Shown here: positions 22,363 to 34,700 of the stretch, in pieces
How positions within the stretch are numbered: the stretch's first letter is position 1
Layout: each line of letters opens with the position of its first letter
NCBI GenBank assembly: GCA_051530055.1
Contig: CM121342.1
Span: forward strand, 12,958,001-13,022,000
DNA length: 64,000 nucleotides
Direction of reading: 5' to 3'
From: Neoechinorhynchus agilis
Taxonomy: Eukaryota > Acanthocephala
Position numbers and translations under genes: made by a program
The notes under the pieces: generated by a model
The model's database searches: none
What the model was told of the DNA's origin: nothing
The model's input: only the letters and a program-made list of their open reading frames with translations

Positions 22363-25300
22363 ATGTCAACGATCTTGCGCAAATCATGGGAGATGATTCG
22401 CCGACTTGACCCACTAATTCTCGAAGTTGGCAACGAAATATCTGAACACCCTAGAAAGGAAGATCTCGAACGCCGGGCTAAGTGGCGATATCCCAATCTA
22501 TTCATTTGGGTATTTAGGGTCGGAATTGTAAGCGCCGGAGCCTTGTTCGGTTTCACACTTCTGGGCGTACTTTTAAAAGCTGACCAAGAAGCTTACAGGC
22601 TGCCCCAAAATATTCAACCAATAAGGCTTTTCGTATTTATAACTCGCATTTTCTTGTTTTAAATACGGAAACATTTACACGCTGATTATGACATTGAAAT
22701 CGCTGAAATTCATGGAATACTGAACGGGCGATTACAATTAAACTTTAGGGTAATTGTTAAAATTCTAAAATCTTTAGCTTATTGAGTACATAGCTTAAAC
22801 ACACTAGCCGTCTTTTGGTGTTTTCGGGGAAAAACATAAGTCTTACAAAACCGGCTGATATTCAATCGACAGATGAAAATTTTAACTGTGAAGGGACAAT
22901 TGTCTACTTTATAAAAGGTTTTATGTCCATAATGACGTCTAAGGCTTTAAGGGTCGGTTTCGACTCTTACAACTTTGTCAACATTTGACATTCTTAATTC
23001 AGCCTGGGTTGTATCAATTAAGAATGGAATTCACCTCACAGATAACTCGATCAAGTGGAATCGCCGTGGCTGGCGAAAATGAAGCGAATGGTAGAATATT
23101 CTATACCATATTTAAGGTATTAATGTAACTACTTCTGAGCTTAATATGAGTTCGTTCATGCAAGATAGTATTTTTATTTAAATGGGCCGATTTTTTAAAT
23201 GAATATTTTTGCTCTTGCCGCAATTCTGGATGTTCGAAACAATCGCAAATGCTATATAAGGACCCAAAGGTACATGGGTCCTGTTCTTCGTGCATCAACA
23301 AAACGAGTTATTGTTATAATACATTTTATCTTTTGAGGCGAAAACTATTAAGTGAATGTTAGGATGCGTCAGAACGCTCAGCTTGTATAAAGAATTAAAA
23401 TATAAATTTAAAATAATTGTAAGATTTTAGGATTTCAATTCGCAAACATCGATTCCGTTTTTGGACGAACCACTGTTTAAATCGACTTTTCGATTTTGCA
23501 TGAATGTTTACGGCACAAAATACGAGGCAGTTGGAAGCCGTATAAAAAGTGAACGTCTTTATAATGGATGGAAGCGGTCATGCATTGTGGTCACCGAACC
23601 TGAGTATATCGGAAACATTTTTATGTTGATCGGTTCAATATCTTGTGAAGAACTGGTGGTTCAACATGTTCGGTATTACATTTGTCAGCAAAATCGAAGA
23701 AAAGTAAATTCTATAAACATAATTCGCGTCAGTATTTGCACTCGCCTTCAGAGAATTTTTCACCTCGATTTTAATAGATTCACGTAAAGGTCATAAATGA
23801 GCTTCAAGCTTTTTTCGGATTTCCTGCAGGTAACCAATCGGAATATGGAATAGCTATGCTTTCTACTCGTATAGACGGTTAGTGAAGCTTGACTGAAATA
23901 TTAAAATTACTTATGTGCCTTACTAGACATTTATCCATCGCCAGGAAATATTGTTTTCTACGTTGGAGAGGTTGATGCAAGTGAGAGACACATTGAACAC
24001 GAGCTCATACGTCATGAAGTTCGATCATTCGTCAACGATCTTGTTTGTGAGTATGATGATCGATGGTGGATTCAAAGCGGACTGGAATGCGTTTTGGAAC
24101 AACTTTTCATGGACAAGAATTTCAGTTCGACCGATCGTATGTTTCGATTTTCTATACCATCCATGAAAAAACAATTACTCGCTCTTACTGCAGGAAAGAT
24201 CAAGGTTTGTTGCATAAATATTAGCGTACTTTAATATTTAGTGGAATCTCCGTAAATAGTAGATTACTGCATAACATTAAATTTACAAACATTCTAACTT
24301 TAACGAACTGTACAATTCATAACAAATGTATCGCTGCAAAATCGATTTCTAATCAGCAAATTTCATAATACCTGAAATTAACGCTGCATTTAATTTTCGT
24401 ATTAACGATCAATACTCCATGTCGAAAAATCAAGATCACTTATTAAACGCGATCTAATATTTAGTACAAGTTGTCTAATCTCAATCAAGCAAAAATGCGT
24501 TCTTTGGAAAGTCAGGACTTGGCTATTGCGTCAATATTGACTCTACCATTCGCGATTTATAAAGCCAAAGTTAGATTGTATTTATTAATTTCATATTTAA
24601 ATCAGATGAAAAAAGAAAGCATTTGATGTCGTAAAATTGCTTGTAAACGCTAAAGATGAATATACTGTTTTACATTTTCCTTCAATAGCAAATAAATTCA
24701 ATCGATTGATCAACCGAGAGTTGGAGAGAGAATCAATTTCACTGATTTCAATTAAGGTTAGTTTTCCAATTCTTTTTAACCAAAGTTTTACAACGCCGAT
24801 GTGAAACACGATTTTTTAGTTTCCAATAAAAATTTAGTACCATTTAAATACGAAAATTTCCCTTAAAATGGTTATGCTTACGTAAAAGTACACTTAAACA
24901 ATAATTATTAAGAAAACAACTTTTGCACAATTGAAAGTAAAACTATTACTTAGGCGGATAATTTGAATCCAAATATTTCCGTCATATCAATTGAACATCT
25001 AAACGTGGAGTCGCCGTTGCCTGCACCGCCTCCGCCATTTCCTGTATTCTTTACTGATGCAACTACGAAAATACAGTTCTTAATAAATATAAATTATGGC
25101 CAGCGAAAAACTATTCGAATTTATCACACTGGTAAATGGATAAAGGTTAGTCGTTATCTTGAGACAAATCAAAACATTTTGTTCTAGTTTAATCCTAACA
25201 AAGTCATTAGAGGGGTAATAAAATACGATAGGACGCTGTTAGGAGGTATTCTAGAGTCAATTACTGATTTGAATGCAAGCGATCGGTTCGACATTGAGTC

Positions 25301-27003
25301 TGATTTGTTTTTCCAGGTATTTAGAAGGAACAGAGTCGAATTGCAGTGATATCTTGCTTAGGTGCTGAGTGGAGACTTATCCGCCTTAGACTACATTGAT
25401 AGTCTATCAAATTTCAAACATGAGCGTGATATTCGAATCTGGTTGGATATTTTTGACAATCTTCAGCGGTTAAGATCTTTATTTGAGCAAGAGGAATTTC
25501 TATTTTAGTCGTTGTTATGCAGGAAATACGATAACAACGATTAATTATAAAGATTTTGGACCAAAAGATTGAGTACACTTTATCGTATATTTTGAATTCT
25601 ATTATACCACTTGATAAATTAGGTATGATTTAAAACCACGGGGGATCTCTCATTTTCTCCGATATTGCAATCGATGCACAAAAATCGTAAATCTTGCTCA
25701 CGCCGATTTGTAGTTGTTTATTCGATGATGTTTAAAGCATAGTAAAGTACTTGCTTATGGCGTAAAATTAAAGGAATTTATGAAATCCAAAATTTCGGTA
25801 CAATCCCGTGCCTTTATCAAGGTTGCGAATTAAACTCTTTAACAACCTTGATAAAGGCACGATATTGTGCCGAAATATCGGAGTTAGTAAATTCCTTTAA
25901 TTTTTACGCCACAACAAAGCACGAATAGCTCAATATTTTAGCGCATAGTAAAGTATAGTGAAACGGATTAACCGCTTCAAATACGATGGGGCTACCTGAA
26001 GGATTGATGATGCTATATTTTATTCGAAATTTTCGATCTCATAATAATCAACTTGGAAATTTTTAATTCTTAAAGTCCTATGTACTATAGACCGTACTAT
26101 AATAGTTTCCAAAGATTTTAATACTTATCAGATAACAAATTGATGCAACTGTTAGAGAAACTGAGAGATCCATGCATCAGCTTATTAAGCAAATTCCACA
26201 CGATTAAACTGTATTGATCATTGGTTGCTTGCCTATTTTTCACGCGTTTAATTTTTCTATTCGTTGCAGTTGCGAAGTACGAGGATATTTCTGAAGATGA
26301 CCAACGTGTATTAGGACTTGTCCTACGAATTCTCGCAGATTCTGGAATGACAGACGCGAAGGTGGCAGCTTTGACGTTAAGGACTGAACATTTGAGACCG
26401 AACACGATTTTTAAAGAATCTATCCTTAGCGTTCAATACAGGCATATGTTTGATTTGATCGATGCGCCGACAACAGTTTTGACAGAGCACTGTCTTCTTT
26501 TGCGATCGATGGCAAATTCATTTCGGGAAGATGAACTCTTTCAATTAGTTCAGAAGACGATGGTCAGTATTAATTATTTTGCCTGCTTATATATTATAAC
26601 AGAGTAACATAAAGAAAGCGCCAGGTGCATGTAATATTATGCCAATATTTGAAACTATTTGCCAAACTCTCGTCGGTCGATCAGTTTTTTTGAAGGTACT
26701 TCCAAATATAAGTTACCATCCTTCCAAACTCTTGTCTCGAATTATATTGGTACGGAACCTCTTTTTCTTTAATTATTATTTATCATTCGCCTTTCAGACA
26801 TGTATGTCATATTCTACGAATCCACAAGACGCTAACCAAGTCGAGAAGGTATTTTATTTAACACTTTAGTTTCGGAAAACGAATCCATTCATTAGTTGTA
26901 TTCACTCGACGACCTCGATATGAATCAGTTTATTACCAAGAAATTAAGCTCAACAATTGAGAGAAACTTGAATATCAAAGCAGCTATCAATCAGTATTTA
27001 TAA
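22363..27003 (+). CDS. M1-family aminopeptidase homologue, predicted inactive type II membrane protein
   Basis: The first ATG of the frame gives a basic cytoplasmic tail, a hydrophobic segment near residues 48-70 (RVGIVSAGALFGFTLLGVLL), then AYRLPQNIQP, the usual start of an M1 peptidase ectodomain. Later exons give LHADYDIEI, IPFLDEPLFKSTF (the FDEP block), INELQAFFGFPAG, then the catalytic region at 24013: HEVRSFVNDL instead of HELAHQWFGN, and WWIQSGLE instead of WLNEGFA. The second zinc histidine is serine, the zinc glutamate is serine, and the GAMEN motif is not preserved. The C-terminal helical domain is present (GKWIKFNPN, LNASDRFDIESDLF, LRPNTIFKESIL). Most introns are GT-AG. An in-frame TAA at 22660-22662 and a shortened N-terminal domain suggest a missed splice or decay. 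Many animals keep catalytically dead M1 paralogues, so a non-enzymatic role is possible. Confidence 0.8.
25737..25955. repeat. Foldback (hairpin) element with 13-bp direct repeats
   Basis: 25759-25912 is a long imperfect inverted repeat: arms begin GGCGTAAAATTAAAGGAATTTA and end with its complement. The inner part CGTGCCTTTATCAAGGTTG is matched exactly by CAACCTTGATAAAGGCACG, around a short AT-rich loop. The identical 13-mer GCATAGTAAAGTA lies on both sides (25737-25749 and 25943-25955), close to but not abutting the arms, as in a target duplication with flanking ends. It sits in an intron of the M1-like gene. Confidence 0.85.
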
Positions 27004-28020
27004 CTTTTAATATTGAAATGTTTAAAAAAGACAAAAGCTACATTTGTTTTAAGTTTGCACGGTATATGGGAGAAAGTTATCTTAGCTATGAGAGACTATT
27101 TTTGAATAATCGTTGCAGCTAGTGTCCCAATGCACGTCTATATAAGGTAGTATTGCATTTCCTTCGATGACACTGTTATTTCCGAAATTCGAGCGATTTT
27201 TATGATTTTGACCGAAACAATAAATCCTTTCTTTTTGTAGTTTTGCCATATTTATCCGATATTTCGTCGTATAATTCGGACATTATCAAGGTTTGTCATT
27301 GATTGTAAGTATTCAATTGGAAAAAAATTAGTGAATTTAAATACGGGGTGGCAAAACTACCAAAAGAACGTATCTTTTCGCCCGAAGATCATCGCACAAG
27401 AAACAATAAATCTTGAAATGTCGTTTGGAAGTGCGACGTTCGCGCATCAAACTCCCATTTTCACATCAGTCACTTCCTGCAGTTGATAATAGTACTCTTT
27501 CTTCAGTTTATTCACCATTTCAAAACGTTTTAATGTTATAACATTAATCATATTCCGATCTACAGTCTATTTGTATTGCCATTATTTTCATGCCATCTAA
27601 TCTTCATGAATGTTATTTGGACAAACTGTGACTTATTTTGAGAACTTAAAACCATCTTCACGTATATATTTTCACTCTTTGCGCTATATAAAAAAAGACG
27701 GAAAGTCCATTTTTTGCATAAGCAATCATGAAATTTCTGCGGTATTATTCTAGATGTTAAAAGTAAAATACCTTTACAGTAAGAAACATTTATTAATAAA
27801 TGCGGCACGAACTGCTCATGAACATTTTTTATGATACATAAATTGGTACATAACGAAGAAATTGCTCCTGTGATGCTCTATCTTTATAACGGCAGCGATA
27901 AAAAAACTTTGTTTCATAATTAAGATACAATTCGCGTTTTGAACAGACAGTCGTTTAGCTTAGATAAAGTTTGTGAAAATCATGATTATAAGCAAGTATT
28001 CATTTCTTACAAGCCATTTT
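27004..28020. other. Intergenic, nothing recognised
   Basis: AT-rich, about 1 kb, no supported gene or repeat. Confidence 0.4.
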
Positions 28021-28130
28021 TCTAGCCACGAGTAAGCGCAGTGCCGAAGCGAGACCAAAGGAGCGGTCACCAATTTTAGTATCAATCGACGGGATGGGTA
28101 AAGCGTTAAGAAAACCATCAGACCTGTGTC
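28021..28130 (-). mobile_element. Family A LINE scrap
   Basis: Resembles 28765-28865 over about 100 bases (shared GTGCCGAAGCGA..CC, CATTTTAGTA and GCGTTAAGAAA/ACGTTAAGAAA blocks). It is therefore a second small piece of the same endonuclease-side LINE region, in the same orientation. Confidence 0.65.
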
Positions 28131-28599
28131 TTCGTGCTCATATGAAAATCCCGGATAAAATATATTTTACTGATCTCAAATATTTCGCGAGGAATCTTCG
28201 CCTAATCAGTCATCTGAAAAGTTTTTGATGTTTTGTATTGTACGGCTGTGGTACGCGAAATAGGCATTTCCAAATCAACACGCTAAATTTTTTAAAAAAT
28301 TTTGATGGGGACGGAGAAACATCTTTATCCTCCATTGCCTCGATTGCGAACAACCATTTTCCAACCTTGGTTAAAATTCTGCGGTGCTTGGTTCTACGGC
28401 ACCAATTGTCTCAATGATGACAGGTTAGAAAATGTAGAGTGACGGATCAAGGACTGTATTTTTTCCATTTTTCGGAGCCTTTTTGGCCATTTTACTGGCT
28501 CCTGAAACTGCAAGGGAGAAGTTGCTCTTCGCAATCGTAAAGTCCCTAGGAGACGGTCTCCTTCCCACGGAACTATTGAGGAGCCGTCCGGTATTTTCC

Positions 28600-29440
28600 T
28601 GCGATCGCTGCGTAAAACGATCAACTCGACGAGAGATTTAATGCCCTCGCCAAAGCCCTACGTATTAGAGTATTTTCCCATGTTGTAGTAATTGTGCCTG
28701 GCTATTGTTTTGGGGCAATGTCCGTCTTGGCACCGCACTTACACATCGCAGGAATTGAGCAAACTACGAAAAAGCGTAGTGCCGAAGCGATGCCACAGGG
28801 GCGGCCATCCATTTTAGTACCAATGGATAAGATTGGCAAAACGTTAAGAAACCTACCGGACCATTTGGCTGCCGCCACGAGTAGGCGTGCCTGTTCTTTG
28901 GAGTTCATACAATAACCAAGTAGGTTTCGAAATTCCTTCTCATTGATGTATCCGTTGAGACAGGCAGTTCGAGTTCTTTATTTCAGTATTCAAAAGATTT
29001 GTCTTTAATTCCCGATCAGTCGGATAGGAATGCTTGTAAAATTAGAGCGGATTGTTCGGGACACGGATTTGCCAAAGGTTGGAATTGTTATTTCTGTCCC
29101 GTGTAGAACACCAAAACCTCCCAAGTGAACTGGGAACGATGCTAAATGCTACACCGAGCTGGAAAGTTCAACATTCGAGATTCTGGTCATTGTGCGGCGG
29201 ATCTCTTCATCGAACGAAGCAAGTATTTCGCTTTCGAAGCACATTGCGTAACGAAAGGGGAAATTCACTTTCTTTAAGGCAAGGCAGTGTCGAAGGATGA
29301 AGTAGGCGTCGTGTTTCGCCAATTTTAACAGCTTTACTGCTACTTGACTGAATTGATTTACTGCCGATTTTACTAAATTGTGGAGGTAGGATTTACAGCA
29401 AAGAGATGCACCGAATAGATTTGGACCTAACAAAAACTAT
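28600..29440 (-). mobile_element. Family A LINE fragment, reverse strand
   Basis: The reverse strand at 29433-29149 encodes RT-thumb sequence (ILRHCLALKK, ASFDEEIRRTM). 28908-28702 encodes ARLLVAAAKWSGRFLNVLP, SIGTKMDGRPCG and CKCGAKTD, the usual bridge from RT to the zinc-knuckle of these LINEs. The two parts are in different frames and truncated. It faces the plus-strand fragment that begins at about 29590. Confidence 0.75.
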
Positions 29441-29589
29441 CGTATCTTTGCAAAAACTTCTATTCACATTACTTTGCTCAACCAACTGTATTTGGTAATT
29501 TTTTGGTCGGCAATTAATAATGCACATCCCGTAGGCTCTACAATATTTCTTCACAGGCTACGACGCCCCTTTACCCCTGATTTATAATC

Positions 29590-31025
29590 GGAACATTAGC
29601 TGGTCCCAACGCGAAGTGCAACAGGGTGGCCCCCTCGGCCCGATAGGCTTCTCCATTGCAATCAACCCATTGGTGAGGTCACTAAAATCGAACTCCAACG
29701 CGTGGTACCTGGACGACGGCACCATGGGAGGCGACCCTCTCTATCTGTTATGGGTGATCTTAACCGCATCATCGAGATCAGCTCCAAAATGGGCCTCGAG
29801 TTGAAGAGCTCGAAGTGTGAATTGCTACTAATGAACATGGACGAAACAGAAAGCTCGCAGCTACATCAGCAATTCAAAAATGTCGCTCCGGGCATCAAAC
29901 GAATCAATATTTGCGACTTCAGTCTCCTGGGTTCATGCGTTTTCAAGGAGAGTGTTCCGAAGGAGGTAGCAAATATCTTTGCCGCCCTGAATTTACTTTG
30001 TGAGAGATGTCCAGAGCTAGTCTCACGAAGCCGTTTTTGATTAAAAATTGCCTCTACATCCCAAAGTTTTTGCACAGACTGAGATCTGCACCCGCCTTCG
30101 CGTGCAAGGATGATCTATCGAGTCTGGATGATCTTCTTCGGAATAAGCTCAGCCAAATCGTAAATATCGATTTCGACCATTCCTCGTAGAAACAAGTGAC
30201 GTTACCCTCCAACTACGGAGGTTCAGGACTCAGACTCATGGAGGACGTCGCATTGCCGGCCTTTCTTTACTCGATTTCGGCTAGTCGAGAGAACTCCCTT
30301 AAGATCTATCCGAAGTATAACGAAGAGCATTTTAATAATGCTGTCTCCTTATGGACCCCTAAAGTAGGACAAGCCACAATACTCCAGAAGTACCAAAAGC
30401 AGTCATCGTGGGACTTACCGATGGTGCAGAAGGTTCACAAATCACTTATAGACCAACTGGACGAGAGGTCACGTTCGCAACACATGGCTTGCTCTACGAA
30501 GGAGTCCGCCGCCGGGCTGAAAGCTATCCCGGCCGAAAAGTTTTTGGACTCTTTTGGACAACGAAACATTCCGGATAGTTTTCTCTTTGAGATTGGGTGC
30601 TCCCATCTGCTTCCCACACGAATGTCGCTGTGGCTCGCAAGTCGACGTCAAAAGATTACATGCTCTATCATGCATTCGGTCAGCTGGACGGTCGCCTAAA
30701 CATGCCGAAACCAACGCGATCGTGAGTAGAGCCTTGCCCTCCATCAACATTTCAAACATCTTGGAGCCGAGCAATCTGTGTAGGTCTGGTGGTAAACGCC
30801 CAGATAGTGTGTAAGTCTTCGCTTGAAGCCGAGGGAAGTGCCTCTTATGGGATGCAACCTGCACCGACACCATGGCCAAGGTTGTTCGCTGATTTAGCCA
30901 GTAAAGTCCCCGGTGCTGTAGCGACCGCAGCGGAGCGTCTTGAAGCGGCAAAATACGCCGAGCTCCGCGTGATTACGTCATTCTTCATGGTAAATCGGGC
31001 GTCTTGTTTCAAACACATCTACTAG
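29590..31025 (+). mobile_element. Family A LINE, RT to endonuclease
   Basis: Plus-strand blocks in order: QQGGPLGPIGFSIAINPLVR and NAWYLDDGTMGG (RT palm, 29616-29730), LKSSKCELLLMN and LLGSCVFKES (29790-29960), YGGSGLRLMEDVALPAFLYS (30210-30270), CRCGSQVD (30610-30640), then the endonuclease end with ISNILEPSNLC and AERLEAAKYAELR (30940-30970). There are several frame changes and it is truncated at the 5' side. It ends about 680 bp before the Argonaute start. Confidence 0.85.
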
Positions 31026-31676
31026 TTATTTCGTGTCACATCCTACAAATGTGTCAGAAAGAAATGCGTAGGCGTCATTGTTCCACGTTAAGACTGCAAA
31101 TACAACAGAATGTCCTTTATCCGCGAATTAACTGGGATCGAACGCCGCTCGAATAATAGATTTTTTTCGGGTAACCGAAACCACCTCCTATTGTGATGTA
31201 TCCAATTTTTAAATCTAGGTTACAGATATGCCGGAGGCAGTTGCTTAAAAAACTAGCATAGAATTTTATAATTCCACCTGTATTTGAAAATAATCACCTA
31301 TTTGATCTCTTAAGCATTGTAAACTTTTTTCGCTGCAAAATCTCTTATTCTCTTGAGCAGTTGGACAGCATTGTGATATGGACAATTGACGTTCGGATAA
31401 TCGGTGTTCCACTGTATTTTGATTTTTTCCCGAGAGTAACCAATATAGCGTTTAATTTGACCAATGGGACACAGGAATCTAGTACAATATAATATTTATT
31501 TTCGGCTCCCCCGAAATGAAAGAGCTTTTATGTATTCTGATACACGCCTTCCTTGTCATGCAACTAAATTAGATTTTCGTTACTGTAGTCCTCTTTGCGC
31601 CATTAAAGCATTTTGTCTACCCATTATGAAAACGAGGCACAAAAGTTGTAATTTCGCAACACGCATTGCCTCCATT

Positions 31677-31694
31677 TCTCTTCTTCATTTCAGT
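31677..31694 (+). promoter_or_regulatory. Splice acceptor just before the Argonaute ATG
   Basis: A pyrimidine-rich run ending TTTCAG lies about 7 bases before the ATG at 31701. It is either the 3' end of a 5' UTR intron or a spliced-leader trans-splice site; the sequence cannot tell which. Confidence 0.5.
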
Positions 31695-31700
31695 TGATCA

Positions 31701-34700
31701 ATGGAAGTCCCGTCTTCGAGCCAGGCATTGGTTCAGGAAGGTCAACCTGCAATAACGGCAGATACTTCCAAAAGCCTAGAGGTCTACGCAGAATCACCGG
31801 AGGATTACAGTGCCCCGTATCGGCCTGATTTGGGCACAGAAGGCCGTGTCATTCGTTTGAGAGCAAACCATTTCCAAATAGACGTACCACGGATCGTGAT
31901 AGAGCACTATAGCGTCCATATTGTTCCGGAGAAATGTCCAAAGCGGATAAATCGAGAAATCATTCAAAAGTTATTTGATCAGTGTGCGTTTGTCGATGCC
32001 CATCAACCGGTTGTTTATGACGGTCGAGAAAGTATGTACTCTTTGAGGCCTCTACCATTCGTAAGCGGCAAGGAGGAGAGCACGTTCAGTGTGACACTTC
32101 AGGGATCATACGAAGGTCAAGGTCGATCTTTTCAAGTAAAACTATCACCTTTGCCTCAACTAAACCTCGGTGTGTTGATTGACGCACTAAATGGAAGCGT
32201 ATCTGAGGTACCGACGGAGTGCATGCAAGCTCTTGATGTGATTTTAAGACATCTTCCAAATATGACTCACACTCCCGTCGGTCGAAGTTTCTTTTCACCG
32301 CCGGATATAAATAGGAATTACCTGGGAGGTGGACGCGAAGTTTGGTTTGGATTTCATCAAAGTATAAAGCCAACTCAACATCGCGTTTCTCTTAACATTG
32401 ATGTCAGTGCCACCGCTTTCTATAAATCAGAAGATATGATTGATTTTATGTGCGAAGTTCTCGATATCAAAGACATATGAAGTTTGCTTTTTGATTCAAA
32501 TTTCTTTATCATGCATCATCTACGATAAAGTATGGTTTAACGCGATGATCCCGGTATTGGTTCAACCGATCTGACCGACATGGAAAGTTCGATGGATTTG
32601 TATAAATGATTCGACAGGGGTTGAGAGGCGACTCCCAATCGGTATCGATGGTTAATTAATTTTTGATTTACTCCACATGTTAAATTCGCGTTATTAAAGT
32701 CCCGGGTAATCTTTAAGATTTTGCCAAAATAATGAGGTTGATGACTCGAATTTGATAAAATTGTTTTTCCGCTGCTAACGCCATCAAAACCTTTATCTCC
32801 ACTTCGAAAGAGCACAGCATTGAAAACTCAACTGATGAAGGATCTGATACTTTTCCCGAGGCGATGTGGAAAGGCTGAATTTTAATTACATAAGCCTTTT
32901 TTTATCAAAGGGCGACTTTTATGGTTCACTTCTTTGGAGACTGTAAGCCGGCATGAAATCATTAGTCTTGAATTGACACCTTTGAGCGAGCAACATTTCT
33001 TTGCATAGTGCTGGATTTTCGTGACGTATTTTTGAGTTTGCTTAACATTCGCAAATCTTTTGTTCAGCGAGCTTGGCCAGCTTTTCCTTGATCGCGATTT
33101 CATCATCAGTTTACCTTTAAACGGTTTAAAGACGTTACTAATAAGTTTGATATTTTGAGCGATGTAGGCTCATTATTGATTCCCCCCCATTTCTCTCTTT
33201 TCCAACATTATTCAAAAAGCAAACCGTGAATGATCAACGCCGTCCACTAAATGAAAGTCAGCGTTTACGCCTAACTAAAGAATGCAAAGGTTTGCGAATC
33301 GAAGTAACTCATTGTGGTGGAATCAGGAGAAAATATCGCATATGTAACATAACTCGTAAGACGGCCCAGACGCAGACATTTCCTCTGAAAACTACAGAAG
33401 GAAGTACAATCGACTGTTCAGTGGCCAAATATTTCAATGATCGGTATTCAATTAAGCTCAAATATCCGTATTTGCCATGTCTTCAAGTAGGTGCTGAACA
33501 TAAACACACTTATTTGCCGCCTGAAGTTTGCCGGGTGGTTGCTGGGCAGCGATGTATAAAGAAACTTAGTGATATGCAAACTTCTACAATGATAAAGGCA
33601 ACAGCAAAATCCGCACCTGACCGTGAGCGTGAGATTAATGCACTTGTTCATCGAACTACGTTTAACACAGATCCATACGTCCTTGGATTTGGTATTCATC
33701 TCAACACCCAAATGACTGACGTCAATGGTCGAATCCTGTCCACTCCCAAAGTTCAATATGGAGGAAGAAGTAAACTTCAAGTGACGCCCGTGCTTGGAGT
33801 TTGGGATATGAGAGGAAAACAGTTCCATGTAGGTATCAGTATATCACATTGGTTTATTGCCTGCTTCGCCTCACAACGGATGTGTCCGGAGGCGTCACTT
33901 AGATCGTTGATTTCAGATTTTGGATGCACATAGGTGGAAATCGAAATCAGCACATTCTCCTTTAGTCTAAAACATATTTAATGCTCTCTTTTTTCAATTG
34001 CTGCAATCAACGAAATAGATCGTTTGCGCAATCCCTTCAGAAAATTAGCAACGATGCTGGTATGCCGATTGTAAATCCTCCATTGTTTTGCAAATACGTC
34101 CCGAATGCAGCTGATCACGTTGAACCGCTCTTCAGATTTGGCCTTGAGAAAAACAAGGACATTCAGCTGATACTTGTTATTCTACCCGGTAAAACATCGG
34201 TTTACGCTGAAGTCAAGCGAGTGGGCGACACAGTTTTAGGACTGGCCACTCAATGCGTACAGATTCGGAATGTGAATAGAACGACTCCTCAGACTCTAAG
34301 CAATCTTTGCCTAAAAATCAACGTGAAATTGGGAGGAATCAATAGCATACTTGTACCATCTGTGCGGCCAATCTCAGTGTTCTGCGAACCTGTTATCTTC
34401 ATTGGCGCTGATATTACTCACCCTCCTGCGGGAGATCGAAACAAACCCTCGATTGCCGCGATTGTCGGTTCCATGGATGGACATCCCAGTAGGTATGCTG
34501 CTTGCGTTATGGCAGTGGATGCTGGGTTGCAGGGTGGTCGAAAATGTCTTGACAAAAATAACAGAAACCTTTTTCTAATAGTGAAATCAAATTGGTGCAA
34601 CAAGCTGTTTTTTAATTTAAAAAAATTGAAGTTAACCATCAGAAATTCTTCTTCTCTCGATCTGATACACTTAAGACTCATTAGGGATAAATTTCGTAAT

